From the NCBI RefSeq assembly GCF_015350995.1, contig NZ_JADKRW010000001.1, forward strand, positions 261,702 through 325,701: 64,000 nt of DNA. The letters are read 5' to 3'. How positions within the stretch are numbered: the stretch's first letter is position 1; each line of letters starts with the position of its first letter. The position numbers and the translations under genes were made by a program. Below the pieces are notes generated by a model, which was not told where the DNA came from, did no database searches, and saw only the letters and a program-made list of their open reading frames with translations. The DNA comes from Curtobacterium sp. VKM Ac-1393. GTDB lineage: Bacteria > Actinomycetota > Actinomycetes > Actinomycetales > Microbacteriaceae. Shown here one piece after another: positions 16,989 through 26,045 of the stretch.

Positions 16989-18298
16989 GGACCGTCTGGA
17001 TCGTCAACCACTACGCGCACCACCGCGAGCGGGACGGTCGCGCGACGAGGCACCAGCACCTCGCCGACGGTCTCACGGAGCACGGGTGGCACAGCGTGGT
17101 CATCGCCGCTGGCACGGATCATCCGTCCGGGCGTTCCCACATGCGGGGAGCGACGCTGCGCGAGCGCTGGACCGGCGACGGGTACGAGTTCTGCTGGCTC
17201 CGCGGGATCGACCACCGCGGTGCCGGCGTCCGCCGAGCGGTGCGTCGTGTCGCCGACATCGGGCTCTTCACCGCGCTGCTGCTCCGGCCCAGGTCGCTCC
17301 GAGGGCTCCCCCGACCGGACGTCGTGATCGGTGGCTCGTTCCATCCCCTGGCAGCGTGGGGCGCCTCGGTGCTCGCACGCCGGTTCGGCGTCGCGTTCGT
17401 CTTCGAACCACGCGACCTCTGGCCGGAGTCAGCCGTGGGTCTCGCGGGCCTGACCGAACGACACCCGGTCGTCCGGGGGCTCCGACGGCTGGAACGCACC
17501 ATCGTCCGTCGCGCGGCGCACATCGTCTCCCCACTCGAGGGCGTCGGTCGGTACTACACCGACCGCGGTCAGCCGACGCCCTTCACCTGGATCCCGAACG
17601 GTGTGGCACTCGACGAACAGGCGGACGAGCCCGAGGCGCCCACCGTGTCCCAGACAGATCGGTTCACGATCACCTACATCGGTTCCATGGGACCTGCGAA
17701 CGCTCTCGAGGCGGTGCTCGACGGCTTCGACCTCGCCAGCCGCCGTGCCGCCGCTCGCGGCGGACCGCGTCTGGCGCTCCGCATGGTCGGGGACGGATCG
17801 GACGTCACCGCACTCCGGGAACGCGCGTCGCGCCTCCAGGCCGGTGCCGACGTCACCTGGGACGGACGGGTGCCACAGGACCAGGCCCGCGCCATCGGCC
17901 GCCAGGCCGACTGCTTGGTCGTCAACATGCACGACCTGCCGCTCTACCGACACGGCGTCTCGATGAACAAGCAGTACGAGTACATGCTGCTCGGTCGTCC
18001 GTTGCTCGTCGGCGCACCCGTCACGCTCGAACCGGTGGCCGCCTCGGACAGCGGAGTCCACGTCCGTCCGGACGACCCCGAGTCGATCGCCGACGGGATC
18101 CTCGCGCTCGCCGCGCTGCCCGCCGCCGAACGTGACGCGATGGGAGCGCGCGGACGAGACCACGTCATCCGCGAACACGACTACCGCCGGCTGGCTGGGG
18201 TGCTCGCAGGTGTGCTCGATGACGCGGTCGCGGCCACACGACCCACCCCACAGCGGGTACGACCGCTCCGCCCCCAGCCGAGGAAGCCCAGCGAATGA
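16985..18298 (+). CDS. GT4-family glycosyltransferase
   Basis: 437 residues from a GTG that overlaps the previous stop (GTGA); the longer open frame upstream is antisense-like and rejected. The N-terminus (WIVNHYAHHRERDGRATRHQHLADGL) is the acceptor-binding Rossmann domain of WbuB-like GT4 enzymes. The C-terminal donor domain has IGSMGPANALEAVL and MVGDGSD, with a late MNKQYEYMLLGRPLL segment. It probably adds a sugar to the lipid-linked repeat unit. Confidence 0.85.
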   Translation: MRTVWIVNHYAHHRERDGRATRHQHLADGLTEHGWHSVVIAAGTDHPSGRSHMRGATLRERWTGDGYEFCWLRGIDHRGAGVRRAVRRVADIGLFTALLLRPRSLRGLPRPDVVIGGSFHPLAAWGASVLARRFGVAFVFEPRDLWPESAVGLAGLTERHPVVRGLRRLERTIVRRAAHIVSPLEGVGRYYTDRGQPTPFTWIPNGVALDEQADEPEAPTVSQTDRFTITYIGSMGPANALEAVLDGFDLASRRAAARGGPRLALRMVGDGSDVTALRERASRLQAGADVTWDGRVPQDQARAIGRQADCLVVNMHDLPLYRHGVSMNKQYEYMLLGRPLLVGAPVTLEPVAASDSGVHVRPDDPESIADGILALAALPAAERDAMGARGRDHVIREHDYRRLAGVLAGVLDDAVAATRPTPQRVRPLRPQPRKPSE

Positions 18299-19437
18299 TC
18301 CCCGACATCGTCCACGTCTCGAGCGCACACCCGTGGGTGGACAACCGGGTGCACCTCCGCGAGGCAGCCGCCGCGGCAGATGCCGGCTACCGTGTCCGCC
18401 TCATCGCGGTCGACTCCGACCTCGGCGCGCCGGCAACGGCCGTCGACGTGGTGCGGATCCCCCGGCGAGCGCGTGTGCGGCGGATGCTCGTGTCGACGAC
18501 GCAGGCGCTCGTGCTCGCGCTGCGCTCGCGCGCACCGGTCGTGCACCTGCACGATCCAGAGCTCATCTGGACGATCCCGGTGCTGCGCCTGGCCGGCCGC
18601 ATCGTCGTCTACGACGCACACGAGGACCTGCCCGAGCAGGTCTGGAGCAAGGACTACCTGACGCACCCGCAGCGCGCGCTGTTCGCGTGGTTGTCGCACG
18701 GGCTGCTCCGAGCCGCCGGAACGGCGCACCGGGTGGTCACCGCGACGCAGTGGACCGGGCGCCGGTTCCCGGCGGGACGCCAGCTCACGATCCACAACTT
18801 CCCCGTCGCGCGTCCGGAGGACAACGCTCAGGTCGGCCTGGAGGCACGTCCCGCCGTGGTCGCGCACGTCGGCGTCCTGAGTCGCGACCGTGGCATCGAC
18901 GCGCTTGCGTCGGCCGTGCGGCACCCGTCGTTCCCATCCGGCTGGCGCCTGGAGATGGTCGGGTCCATCGACCGAGCGACGTCGGTCGAGCAGCTCCGCG
19001 CAGCAGAGGCCACCGGTCGAGCCGTGCACCGCGGTGTCGTCGGCCCGATCGAGGCGCGCGACCTGCTGCTGCGCGCTCGGATCGGTGTGGTCCCGTTCCG
19101 CCGGACCCCGGTCACCGACCAGATCTTCCCGACCAAGTTGTTCGAGTACCTCGCAGCCGGGCTCGCCGTCATCGCGACGGACAACCCCCTCTGGCGACGC
19201 CTCCTGTGCGACGTCGATTGCGTGACGTTCGTCCCGGCCGACGACCCCGACGCCATCGCCTCGGCGGTCCGCCGCTACGCCGAGGACCCGGACCTGCTCG
19301 CACGGCACGGTGCCGCGGCGCGGCGAGCCGCCGCTCGGTTCGCCTGGGCGACAGAGGCCGAGCGACTCGTCGCGATGTACGACGAGCTCTTGCCGGGTGT
19401 CCGCGAGACACGGTCGAAGTCGACGGTCGACCGGTGA
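18295..19437 (+). CDS. GT4-family glycosyltransferase
   Basis: 380 residues, start overlapping the previous stop by ATGA. The N-terminal domain has VHLREAAAAADAGYRVRLI and HLHDPELIWTIP. The donor domain has VGVLSRDRGID and the glutamate-containing FPTKLFEYLAAGLAVIATD, typical of GT4. Third enzyme of the repeat-unit assembly line. Confidence 0.85.
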   Translation: MIPDIVHVSSAHPWVDNRVHLREAAAAADAGYRVRLIAVDSDLGAPATAVDVVRIPRRARVRRMLVSTTQALVLALRSRAPVVHLHDPELIWTIPVLRLAGRIVVYDAHEDLPEQVWSKDYLTHPQRALFAWLSHGLLRAAGTAHRVVTATQWTGRRFPAGRQLTIHNFPVARPEDNAQVGLEARPAVVAHVGVLSRDRGIDALASAVRHPSFPSGWRLEMVGSIDRATSVEQLRAAEATGRAVHRGVVGPIEARDLLLRARIGVVPFRRTPVTDQIFPTKLFEYLAAGLAVIATDNPLWRRLLCDVDCVTFVPADDPDAIASAVRRYAEDPDLLARHGAAARRAAARFAWATEAERLVAMYDELLPGVRETRSKSTVDR

Positions 19438-21047
19438 CCCGCTCCCGGATCGAACGCGGCGAACTCGCGCGCCCGGTTGGACGAGCAGCGGGAGTGTTCC
19501 TCGCAGTCGGGCTCCTCGGCTTGACCATGAACTGGATCTCGGCGAACCTCGTGGCCCCGCTCTTCGCGTACCTGGGCTACGGCTTCGTGCAAGCGGCACC
19601 GCACGCCGTGCTGCTGGTCATCGTGCTCACCACGGGGGTGGCGCTGACTCTGCCCCGCGTCCTCGTTCGCCCCTCGCACGTCGTCCTCTGGACTATCTTC
19701 GTCGTCTGCGTCAGTCCGACGATGATCATGAGTGTCTCGACCGGGTACGTCTCCACGATGACGGCCATCGGGCTCAGCGCTGCGGTCGGCGCGGCGTTCG
19801 CGCTGGTGAGTCTTTGCACCCCGCGCGGCGCCACGCCCACGGACCAACGGGTCGACGCGTCCGAGGACGTGTTCGTCATCGGCTCCCGACGTCTCGACCG
19901 TGGAACCCTGACCTGGATCGTGTGCTGGGTGTACTCGCTCGTCACCTACGGATTGATGGCAGGGACCGTCGGCATCAACCTCCGGTTCGTGGCCCTCGAC
20001 GACATCTACGACGTCCGAGCCGACTACGCAGCCGACGTCGGCACCGGTGGCGCGCTCGGGTACCTGCTGACCGGTCAGGCGTACGTGATCAACCCGCTGC
20101 TCCTCGCCCGGGGGATCTTCCGCCGTCGTCCCTCCTTGGTCCTGCTCGCGCTGGCGGGTCAGTTCCTGCTGTACTCGAGCACCGGCTTCAAGGCCGTCCT
20201 GTTCTCGTTCATCGCCGTCCTCGGCATGGCACTGCTGTTCCGGGGCAGGAAGCCCGCGCGGTCGATCGCATTCCTCGGAGCGCCGCTCGCGATCATGGTC
20301 GTGTCGGCGGTCGCCGACGAGGTGCAGGGCGGCATCACGTGGACGTCGGTGTTCACGCGCCGGTTCATGCTGACGCCGGGGCTGTTGTCCTCGGTCTACG
20401 TCGACTACTTCTCCGACAACCCGGTCGCCCGGTACGGGTACTCGTTCCTGAGTCCCTGGGTCGACTACCCCTACGACCTGCCGCCGCCGAAGCGGATCGC
20501 CGACTACCTGGTGCCCGGATCCGTGGGGTACGCGAACGCCAACCTGTTCGCGGACGGTTTCGCGAACCTGGGGTGGATCGGGATCTTCGTCGCCGCTGCC
20601 GCGTTGTTCGTCTGGCTCAGGTTCCTCGACCGCGCGAGCCGAGGGCTCCCGATGCGCGTCGCGGCGATGGCGGTGGTGATGCCGAGCATCATGCTGTCGA
20701 ACACCTCGATCTTCACCGCGATGCTCTCCCACGGCCTGCTGATGGGCACCCTCGTCCTGCTGATCGCGCCACGGAGCGGCTGGGAGCGGGCATCGCCGAG
20801 CGGCTCGGCGACGCGACCGCGGACCGCCCGCCCCTCCGCCTTGCCCGCGGAGGGTGCGGTCCCGGAGCGGCGGGCCCGGACGGCTGGCCGCCGGGACCGC
20901 ACCAAGCCCCACGGACGACGCGCGGCTCAGCCTTCGCGGACGCGGACGACCGCACCGGCTCCGGCGACCACAGCGGTCGTGGTCGCCGCCCAGTCGTTGT
21001 CCACGAGCACGAGGTCGTTCGCGGTCTGCCGACAGACCACCCCGTAG
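19434..21047 (+). CDS. Wzy-like polysaccharide polymerase (multi-pass membrane protein)
   Basis: 537 residues from a GTG overlapping the previous stop. About eleven hydrophobic helices run to residue 450, with a large extracytoplasmic loop (about 310-365, including YSFLSPWVDYPYDLPPPKRIADYL). This and the position in the operon fit a Wzy/EpsG-type repeat-unit polymerase; such proteins share little sequence. The last 90 residues are Arg/Pro/Ala-rich, run through a terminator-like hairpin and overlap the convergent gene by 121 bases, so the true functional end may be near 20780. Confidence 0.75.
   Translation: MTRSRIERGELARPVGRAAGVFLAVGLLGLTMNWISANLVAPLFAYLGYGFVQAAPHAVLLVIVLTTGVALTLPRVLVRPSHVVLWTIFVVCVSPTMIMSVSTGYVSTMTAIGLSAAVGAAFALVSLCTPRGATPTDQRVDASEDVFVIGSRRLDRGTLTWIVCWVYSLVTYGLMAGTVGINLRFVALDDIYDVRADYAADVGTGGALGYLLTGQAYVINPLLLARGIFRRRPSLVLLALAGQFLLYSSTGFKAVLFSFIAVLGMALLFRGRKPARSIAFLGAPLAIMVVSAVADEVQGGITWTSVFTRRFMLTPGLLSSVYVDYFSDNPVARYGYSFLSPWVDYPYDLPPPKRIADYLVPGSVGYANANLFADGFANLGWIGIFVAAAALFVWLRFLDRASRGLPMRVAAMAVVMPSIMLSNTSIFTAMLSHGLLMGTLVLLIAPRSGWERASPSGSATRPRTARPSALPAEGAVPERRARTAGRRDRTKPHGRRAAQPSRTRTTAPAPATTAVVVAAQSLSTSTRSFAVCRQTTP
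20855..20901. terminator. Bidirectional hairpin between the two exopolysaccharide operons
   Basis: An 11-bp perfect stem, 20855-20865 with 20891-20901, has a further GC-rich stem in its loop. It lies inside the 3' tail of the polymerase frame and 26 bases beyond the stop of the opposite beta-helix gene. Confidence 0.65.
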
Positions 21048-22324
21048 ACGGTGCCGCTCCCGACGCTGCCTTCGTAGCGGTTGCCCACCATGTGTCCGCG
21101 GTTCTCGGTGGCGCGGACGTCGATCGCCACCGACGTGGCTGTGCCCTGCGAACGCAGCCCTGCGATGCGGTTGCGGACGAGTGCGATGGCGTCGTTCGAG
21201 TGGTACAGCGAGAGCCCGCGCCGAACGCCGCCGGGCACGTGGTTGTCCGCGATGACGAGTTCCCGGGTGAGGTACAGGAGCACGGCGCCGTCACGGTCGC
21301 CGTCTCCGTAGCCCGTCACGGTGTTGCGGAGGATGATGCCGTTGGCGCGTTCGGCGCCGTCGCCGACGGTCTCACCCGCCCCGCGGACGACGATCCCGGA
21401 CCCCGGACCGGGTGTCGTGCGGTGGACCACGTTGTCGATGACGGAACAGTCGCGCGGGGCGTACTTGGTCGCCTTCGCGTTCGACTCGTCCTTTGAGGGG
21501 ACGAGAGCGATGCCCACCCGGCAGTTCTCGATCCGGTTGCGGAGGATCTCGATGGACTGTCCACCATGGGTGTCGATGCCTTCCCACGCCGGCACGTCCG
21601 AGACGTGGTTGTCGGAGATGACGATCCGAGCGGAGCGCGGCGCACCGTCGAGCCCGGTCGTCGTGGCCCGGACGGCCTCGATGCCGTAGGAGTTCGGGTA
21701 GGGCGACGGCTGTGTGATCCGAGCGATCCGGTTGTTGCGCACCATGCCGTCGGTGCACGAGAACATCAAGACGCCGGCGTACCCGATGTCCGCGATGACG
21801 GAGTCGGCGACCGTGAAGGCCACACAGTGCTCGAGCAGCACGCCGTCGTGCGCGAATTCCCGGATGTCCGCGCCCAGGACGTGGACGTCGCGGAGCGGTC
21901 GCGCCGCGCTGCCGCTGCACCGCACACCCCGTCCGAGTCCGGAGTGGTCCGAGCCCGAACCGCGGAGCTCGGCGCCGATGATGGTGACCCCGGACGCGGT
22001 GACGAAGACGAGGTCGATGTCGCGCAGGGTCGAGAGCGAGCCGCCGGCGAAGCGCACCGTCAGGGATCGGTCGATCCGCAGCGGCTCCGTGAGCACCCAG
22101 GGCCGGGTCACGAGGAGGACACCGTCCGTGCTCGCGGCGTCGACGGCGTCCTGCAGGCGTGCGACGTCGAGATCGGAGACCGCCAACGACGACGCGGCGG
22201 CCGCGGCTGCCGAACGCACGTCGCCGGCGAGCAGCGACGTCGGGATCGCCCCGACGGCACCGACGGCACCGAGCAGTGCGCCGCGCCGCGTGATTGCAGA
22301 TCCTGGTGTGGCGCGCCGGGTCAC
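20927..22324 (-). CDS. Secreted right-handed beta-helix protein (paralogue of 162-1520)
   Basis: 465 residues from the GTG at 22324, which puts two TRR pairs and a hydrophobic stretch (ALLGAVGAVGAIPTSLLAG) at the N-terminus as a Tat-type signal; the open frame continues upstream without signal-like sequence. Repeated turns (VISDNHVSDV, ILRNRIENC, VIDNVVH) give a PbH1 beta-helix. It shares HDGV-x-LE-x-C, VPAWEGIDTH (about 244-253) and VPSKDE with the paralogue. Last gene of the reverse operon, 127 bases after wzx. Possible roles are polysaccharide cleavage or modification; no catalytic site is certain. Confidence 0.8.
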   Translation of the reverse strand: MTRRATPGSAITRRGALLGAVGAVGAIPTSLLAGDVRSAAAAAASSLAVSDLDVARLQDAVDAASTDGVLLVTRPWVLTEPLRIDRSLTVRFAGGSLSTLRDIDLVFVTASGVTIIGAELRGSGSDHSGLGRGVRCSGSAARPLRDVHVLGADIREFAHDGVLLEHCVAFTVADSVIADIGYAGVLMFSCTDGMVRNNRIARITQPSPYPNSYGIEAVRATTTGLDGAPRSARIVISDNHVSDVPAWEGIDTHGGQSIEILRNRIENCRVGIALVPSKDESNAKATKYAPRDCSVIDNVVHRTTPGPGSGIVVRGAGETVGDGAERANGIILRNTVTGYGDGDRDGAVLLYLTRELVIADNHVPGGVRRGLSLYHSNDAIALVRNRIAGLRSQGTATSVAIDVRATENRGHMVGNRYEGSVGSGTVYGVVCRQTANDLVLVDNDWAATTTAVVAGAGAVVRVREG

Positions 22325-22451
22325 CGGCCGACCTGACCCGAGCTCGAGGTGCGGACGGAGCGGGATTGGCGGAGTGGAAGAACCATGGTGCGAAACTACG
22401 ATCGCGCTCTCGCGCAAGCGAGTTCTCCACATGTTGCATACCGAGGGCGCG

Positions 22452-23720
22452 CTACATCGGGCTCTTCGGTGCGGTGCCGGCATCGTGGATCCGGGCTGCA
22501 CGGAGCACGAGCACGAGGACCACTGCGTAGGAGAGCGACATCGCTGAGGCGAGCGTCACGAGCACGACCGGCATCGGTGCCCCGAGCGCGGACGGCACGA
22601 GCACTGCAGTGGCGCTGAGGACGAGCCGCACGACGTCCCAGGTGAGTTGCGCGCCCTGACGGTGCACCATCGACAGCACCTGCGTGACGGGCGACGCTGC
22701 GACCTGGATCGCGAACGCCGGCACGAGGATCTGAGCGTACGTGCCCGACACCGCCCACTCCGATCCGAACACGGTCGAGAACACGGCGGGTCCGAGGACC
22801 ACGACGACGAGCGCCGCGAGCGCGCCGGCGGTCGCCAGCCGGACGACGAGGCGCACCACGAGGTGTCGCACCGGATCGCCCGAACGGATCCGCAGACCGA
22901 ACGCCCCGGCGGCGTACTGCGCGGTCGCGTCGGCGATCATGCCGACGGGGGCCCCGAGCACCCGCATCGTGAGGGCGACGAAGCCCGCGGCGACGCTGCC
23001 GTGCACCGCCGCGATCAGCAGGCCCGGGGCCTGCTGCCCGATGACGTTCAGCATCGAGGACCACGGCGTGATGACGAGGAATCGCCGGTGGTGACGAGCG
23101 GCGGCTGAGAGCGTGCGAGCGGAGAGCGGCGCACCGGTGGTCCGTCGGAGCCTCGCCATCCCGAGCAGCGCTGCGATCCGGCCGACAGCCAGACCGCCCA
23201 CCAGACCGATCGGACCGGCCGCGGCCATCGCCAGGTTCCAGACCGACTGTCCGATGCCCTGGCACGCGTTGCGCACGGCGATCGACCGGTGCTGCTGCCG
23301 CCGCGCGAGCACGGCTGAGGCGATCCGTTGCGCCCCCACGACGACGACGGTCACCGGGATCGTCCACCACAGGTCCTCGAGTGCCGGTGCGGTGAACCAC
23401 CGTGCCGCATCTTCTCGGAGCGCCCAGGTCACCCCTGCGGTCCCGGCGCCGACGGCCAGCGTCGCGAGCAGCCCCAGCACGACCAGCGACCGGGTCGTCA
23501 CCGTGTCGTGCGCGACGAGCACGGCGCGGTCGGTGCCGAGCGTCGCGCCGGCTCCGAGGATGCTCGCCACGGCCGTGACGACCGCGAGCGTGCCGAAGTC
23601 CGACGGGGTGTAGAGCCGTGTCAGCAGTGGTGAGATCGCCACGACGAGCCCCTGCCCGAAGACCGTGCCGACGAGGATCGTCGCGATCGCCGGGAAACGC
23701 CGTCGTGGCGAGGGGCGCAC
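22452..23720 (-). CDS. Wzx-type oligosaccharide flippase (MOP superfamily)
   Basis: 422 residues with about 12-14 hydrophobic helices. The N-terminus (ILVGTVFGQGLVVAISPLLTRLYTPSDFGTLAV) is the characteristic first helix and loop of Wzx/RfbX proteins. It should flip the undecaprenyl-linked repeat unit across the membrane for the Wzy polymerase encoded on the opposite strand. Start 4 bases after the dehydrogenase stop. Confidence 0.88.
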   Translation of the reverse strand: MRPSPRRRFPAIATILVGTVFGQGLVVAISPLLTRLYTPSDFGTLAVVTAVASILGAGATLGTDRAVLVAHDTVTTRSLVVLGLLATLAVGAGTAGVTWALREDAARWFTAPALEDLWWTIPVTVVVVGAQRIASAVLARRQQHRSIAVRNACQGIGQSVWNLAMAAAGPIGLVGGLAVGRIAALLGMARLRRTTGAPLSARTLSAAARHHRRFLVITPWSSMLNVIGQQAPGLLIAAVHGSVAAGFVALTMRVLGAPVGMIADATAQYAAGAFGLRIRSGDPVRHLVVRLVVRLATAGALAALVVVVLGPAVFSTVFGSEWAVSGTYAQILVPAFAIQVAASPVTQVLSMVHRQGAQLTWDVVRLVLSATAVLVPSALGAPMPVVLVTLASAMSLSYAVVLVLVLRAARIHDAGTAPKSPM

Positions 23721-23724
23721 CGCG

Positions 23725-25032
23725 TCAGGCCGTCGGGAGGACGGCGGGAGCGCCGATCGCCGTCACGGTGGTCGACGTCCACCGGTCGACGTCCAGCACC
23801 CGGCGCCCGTCGACGACCGTCCGGACACCCGGAAGACGGGATTCGTCCCACGTGGCGTACTCGGCGTGGTCGGCCTGCACCACCGCCGCGTCCACCGGTT
23901 CACCGTCGACGTGCGGTTCGAAGCCCAGGCGGCGCAGCTCGTCGTCGGAGTAGAGCGGATCGGACACGGTCACGAACGCGCCGTGAGCACGAAGTGCGTC
24001 GACGGTGCCGAAGACCCCGGAGAACGCGGTCTCCTTCACCCCGCCACGGTAGGCGGCACCGAGGACGACGACACGCTGACCCGGCAGGTCACCGTGCAGG
24101 CGCTCGAGCACGTCGACCGCGTGCGCGGGCATGGCTGCGTTCCGCTCACGAGCAGCCCGGACGACCGTGGCGTCCGGGTCGTTCCAGAGGTACAGGCGCG
24201 GGTACACGGGGATGCAGTGACCGCCGACCGCGATACCGGGCCGGTGGATGTGGCTGTAGGGCTGGGAGTTGCAGGCGTCGATGACGGCGGCGATGTCGAT
24301 CGCGTGTCGCTCGGCGAACCGCGCGAACTCGTTGGCCAGGGCGATGTTGACGTCGCGGTAGGTGGTCTCGGCGAGCTTGGCGAGCTCGGCAGCCTCGGCC
24401 GTGCGGAGGTCCCACACGCCGTTCGGCTGGCCGAGGTCGTCGCGCTCGTCGAACTGCAGGACTGCCTCGTAGAAGGCCCGGCCGCGGGCCGACCCCGCGT
24501 CGGACAGGCCACCGACGAGCTTCGGGTAGCGCCGCAGGTCGGCGAACACCCGCCCGGTCAGCACGCGCTCCGGGGAGAACACGACGTGGAAGTCCTGTCC
24601 CTCGACGAGTCCGGATCGTGCTTCCAACCGGGGTGCCCACCGCCCGCGGGTCGTGCCGACCGGCAACGTCGTCTCGTACGCGACCAGGGTGTCGCGTCGG
24701 AGGTGGTCGCCGATCGTGTCGGTCGCGGCGTCCATCCACCCGAAGTCGGGGGTCCCCTCGTCGTCGACGAAGAGCGGCACGACGACCACGACGACGTCGG
24801 CAGCGGGGATCGCGTCCGCAGGATCGGTGGTGGCCCGGAGACGCCCCTCGCCGACGACGTCTCGCAGTCCGTCGGCGAGGCCGTACTCGCCCGGGAACGG
24901 CTCCGTCGCGGCGTTCACCGCGTCGACCACACCGGTCGCGACATCGAGACCGGTGACGCGAGCACCGGATCGGGCGTACTGCACGGCGAGCGGGAGGCCG
25001 ATCTTGCCGAGACCAACGACGACGACGTTCAT
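23725..25032 (-). CDS. Nucleotide-sugar 6-dehydrogenase (WbpA/WecC type)
   Basis: 435 residues. The NAD-binding N-terminus has VVVGLGKIGLPLAVQ. The middle domain has FSPERVLTGRV, and the catalytic Cys lies in GGHCIPVYP. This family oxidises C6 of UDP-hexoses (UDP-GlcNAc, UDP-ManNAc or UDP-Glc) to the uronic acid with two NAD+. With the next three genes, UDP-GlcNAc is the likely substrate; specificity is inferred from context. Confidence 0.88.
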   Translation of the reverse strand: MNVVVVGLGKIGLPLAVQYARSGARVTGLDVATGVVDAVNAATEPFPGEYGLADGLRDVVGEGRLRATTDPADAIPAADVVVVVVPLFVDDEGTPDFGWMDAATDTIGDHLRRDTLVAYETTLPVGTTRGRWAPRLEARSGLVEGQDFHVVFSPERVLTGRVFADLRRYPKLVGGLSDAGSARGRAFYEAVLQFDERDDLGQPNGVWDLRTAEAAELAKLAETTYRDVNIALANEFARFAERHAIDIAAVIDACNSQPYSHIHRPGIAVGGHCIPVYPRLYLWNDPDATVVRAARERNAAMPAHAVDVLERLHGDLPGQRVVVLGAAYRGGVKETAFSGVFGTVDALRAHGAFVTVSDPLYSDDELRRLGFEPHVDGEPVDAAVVQADHAEYATWDESRLPGVRTVVDGRRVLDVDRWTSTTVTAIGAPAVLPTA

Positions 25033-26045
25033 GCTGCTGCTCCTTCGATGTGCGTGCTGAGCTGCACGGTCTGCTGGCTGCGCGACGATTCGAGGACCGC
25101 TTCGGCGACGAGCACCGTCCGGAGGCCGTCGCGGAGGGTGACGATGTCGGACGAGCGCCCGAGGACGGCGTCACGGAAGGCCTCGTGCTCCACGACCAGG
25201 GGTTCACGCTTGGGGATGGCGAACCGGGTGCTCGCGCCCTCGGAGACCCCGCGGAACGCAGCGACCTGGTCCCACTCGGTCAGGATGGTGCCGTTCTCGT
25301 GGAACGTGAGGTCGGCATCGAGGGTGTCGGCGACGAACGCCCCACGCGCCCCGGTGACGATCATCAGGCGTTCCTTGAACGGCGTGAGCCAGTTGACGAG
25401 GTGTGAGGTCAGCGTGCCGTCGGTCAGGCGTCCGGTGACGGTGACCAGGTCTTCATGGGGCCGACCGCTCTTCGTGCACGCCAGCGCCCCGATGTGCGCG
25501 AACGGTGCACGGGCGATCCACGATGTGGCGTCGATGTCGTGCGTGGCGAGGTCCTTGACCACGCCCACGTCGGCGATGCGAGCCGGGAACGGCCCCTGCC
25601 GACGCGTGGCGATCTGGTACACGTCCCCGAGTTCGCCGGCGTCGAGCCGCTGCCGGAGAGCCTGCAACGCTGGGTTGTAACGCTCGATGTGCCCGACAGC
25701 GCCGACGAGGCCCGCCTTGTCGAAGGCCTCGACCAGGCGCCCGGCGGCCGGCCCGTCGACCGCGACCGGCTTCTCGATGAGCGCGTGGACCCCGGCGGCG
25801 GCGAGCTGCAGCCCGACCGACTCGTGGTGCGCGGTCGGCACCGCCACGACGGCGGTGTCGATCCCGATCGCGAGGAGGTCCTCGACCGTCCGCACCACCG
25901 GGACGCCCTGCGCGGAGTCGTGCACGTCGCCCATGGCATCGGCGACCCCGACGAGTTCGACACCCTCGAGGGAGCGCAGGACGCGCGCGTGGTGTCGTCC
26001 CATCATGCCGAGACCGATGACGCCGGCTCGGAGCGCGGCGCTCAT
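25029..26045 (-). CDS. Gfo/Idh/MocA oxidoreductase (WbpB/WlbA type)
   Basis: 338 residues from the ATG at 26045, which overlaps the aminotransferase stop (ATGA). The Rossmann motif GVIGLGMMGRHHARVL is at the N-terminus and the EKP motif (ALIEKPVAVD) at about residue 95. In the GlcNAc3NAcA pathway this enzyme oxidises C3 of UDP-GlcNAcA to the 3-keto sugar that the aminotransferase uses. Overlaps the dehydrogenase start by 4 bases. Confidence 0.85.
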   Translation of the reverse strand: MSAALRAGVIGLGMMGRHHARVLRSLEGVELVGVADAMGDVHDSAQGVPVVRTVEDLLAIGIDTAVVAVPTAHHESVGLQLAAAGVHALIEKPVAVDGPAAGRLVEAFDKAGLVGAVGHIERYNPALQALRQRLDAGELGDVYQIATRRQGPFPARIADVGVVKDLATHDIDATSWIARAPFAHIGALACTKSGRPHEDLVTVTGRLTDGTLTSHLVNWLTPFKERLMIVTGARGAFVADTLDADLTFHENGTILTEWDQVAAFRGVSEGASTRFAIPKREPLVVEHEAFRDAVLGRSSDIVTLRDGLRTVLVAEAVLESSRSQQTVQLSTHIEGAAA

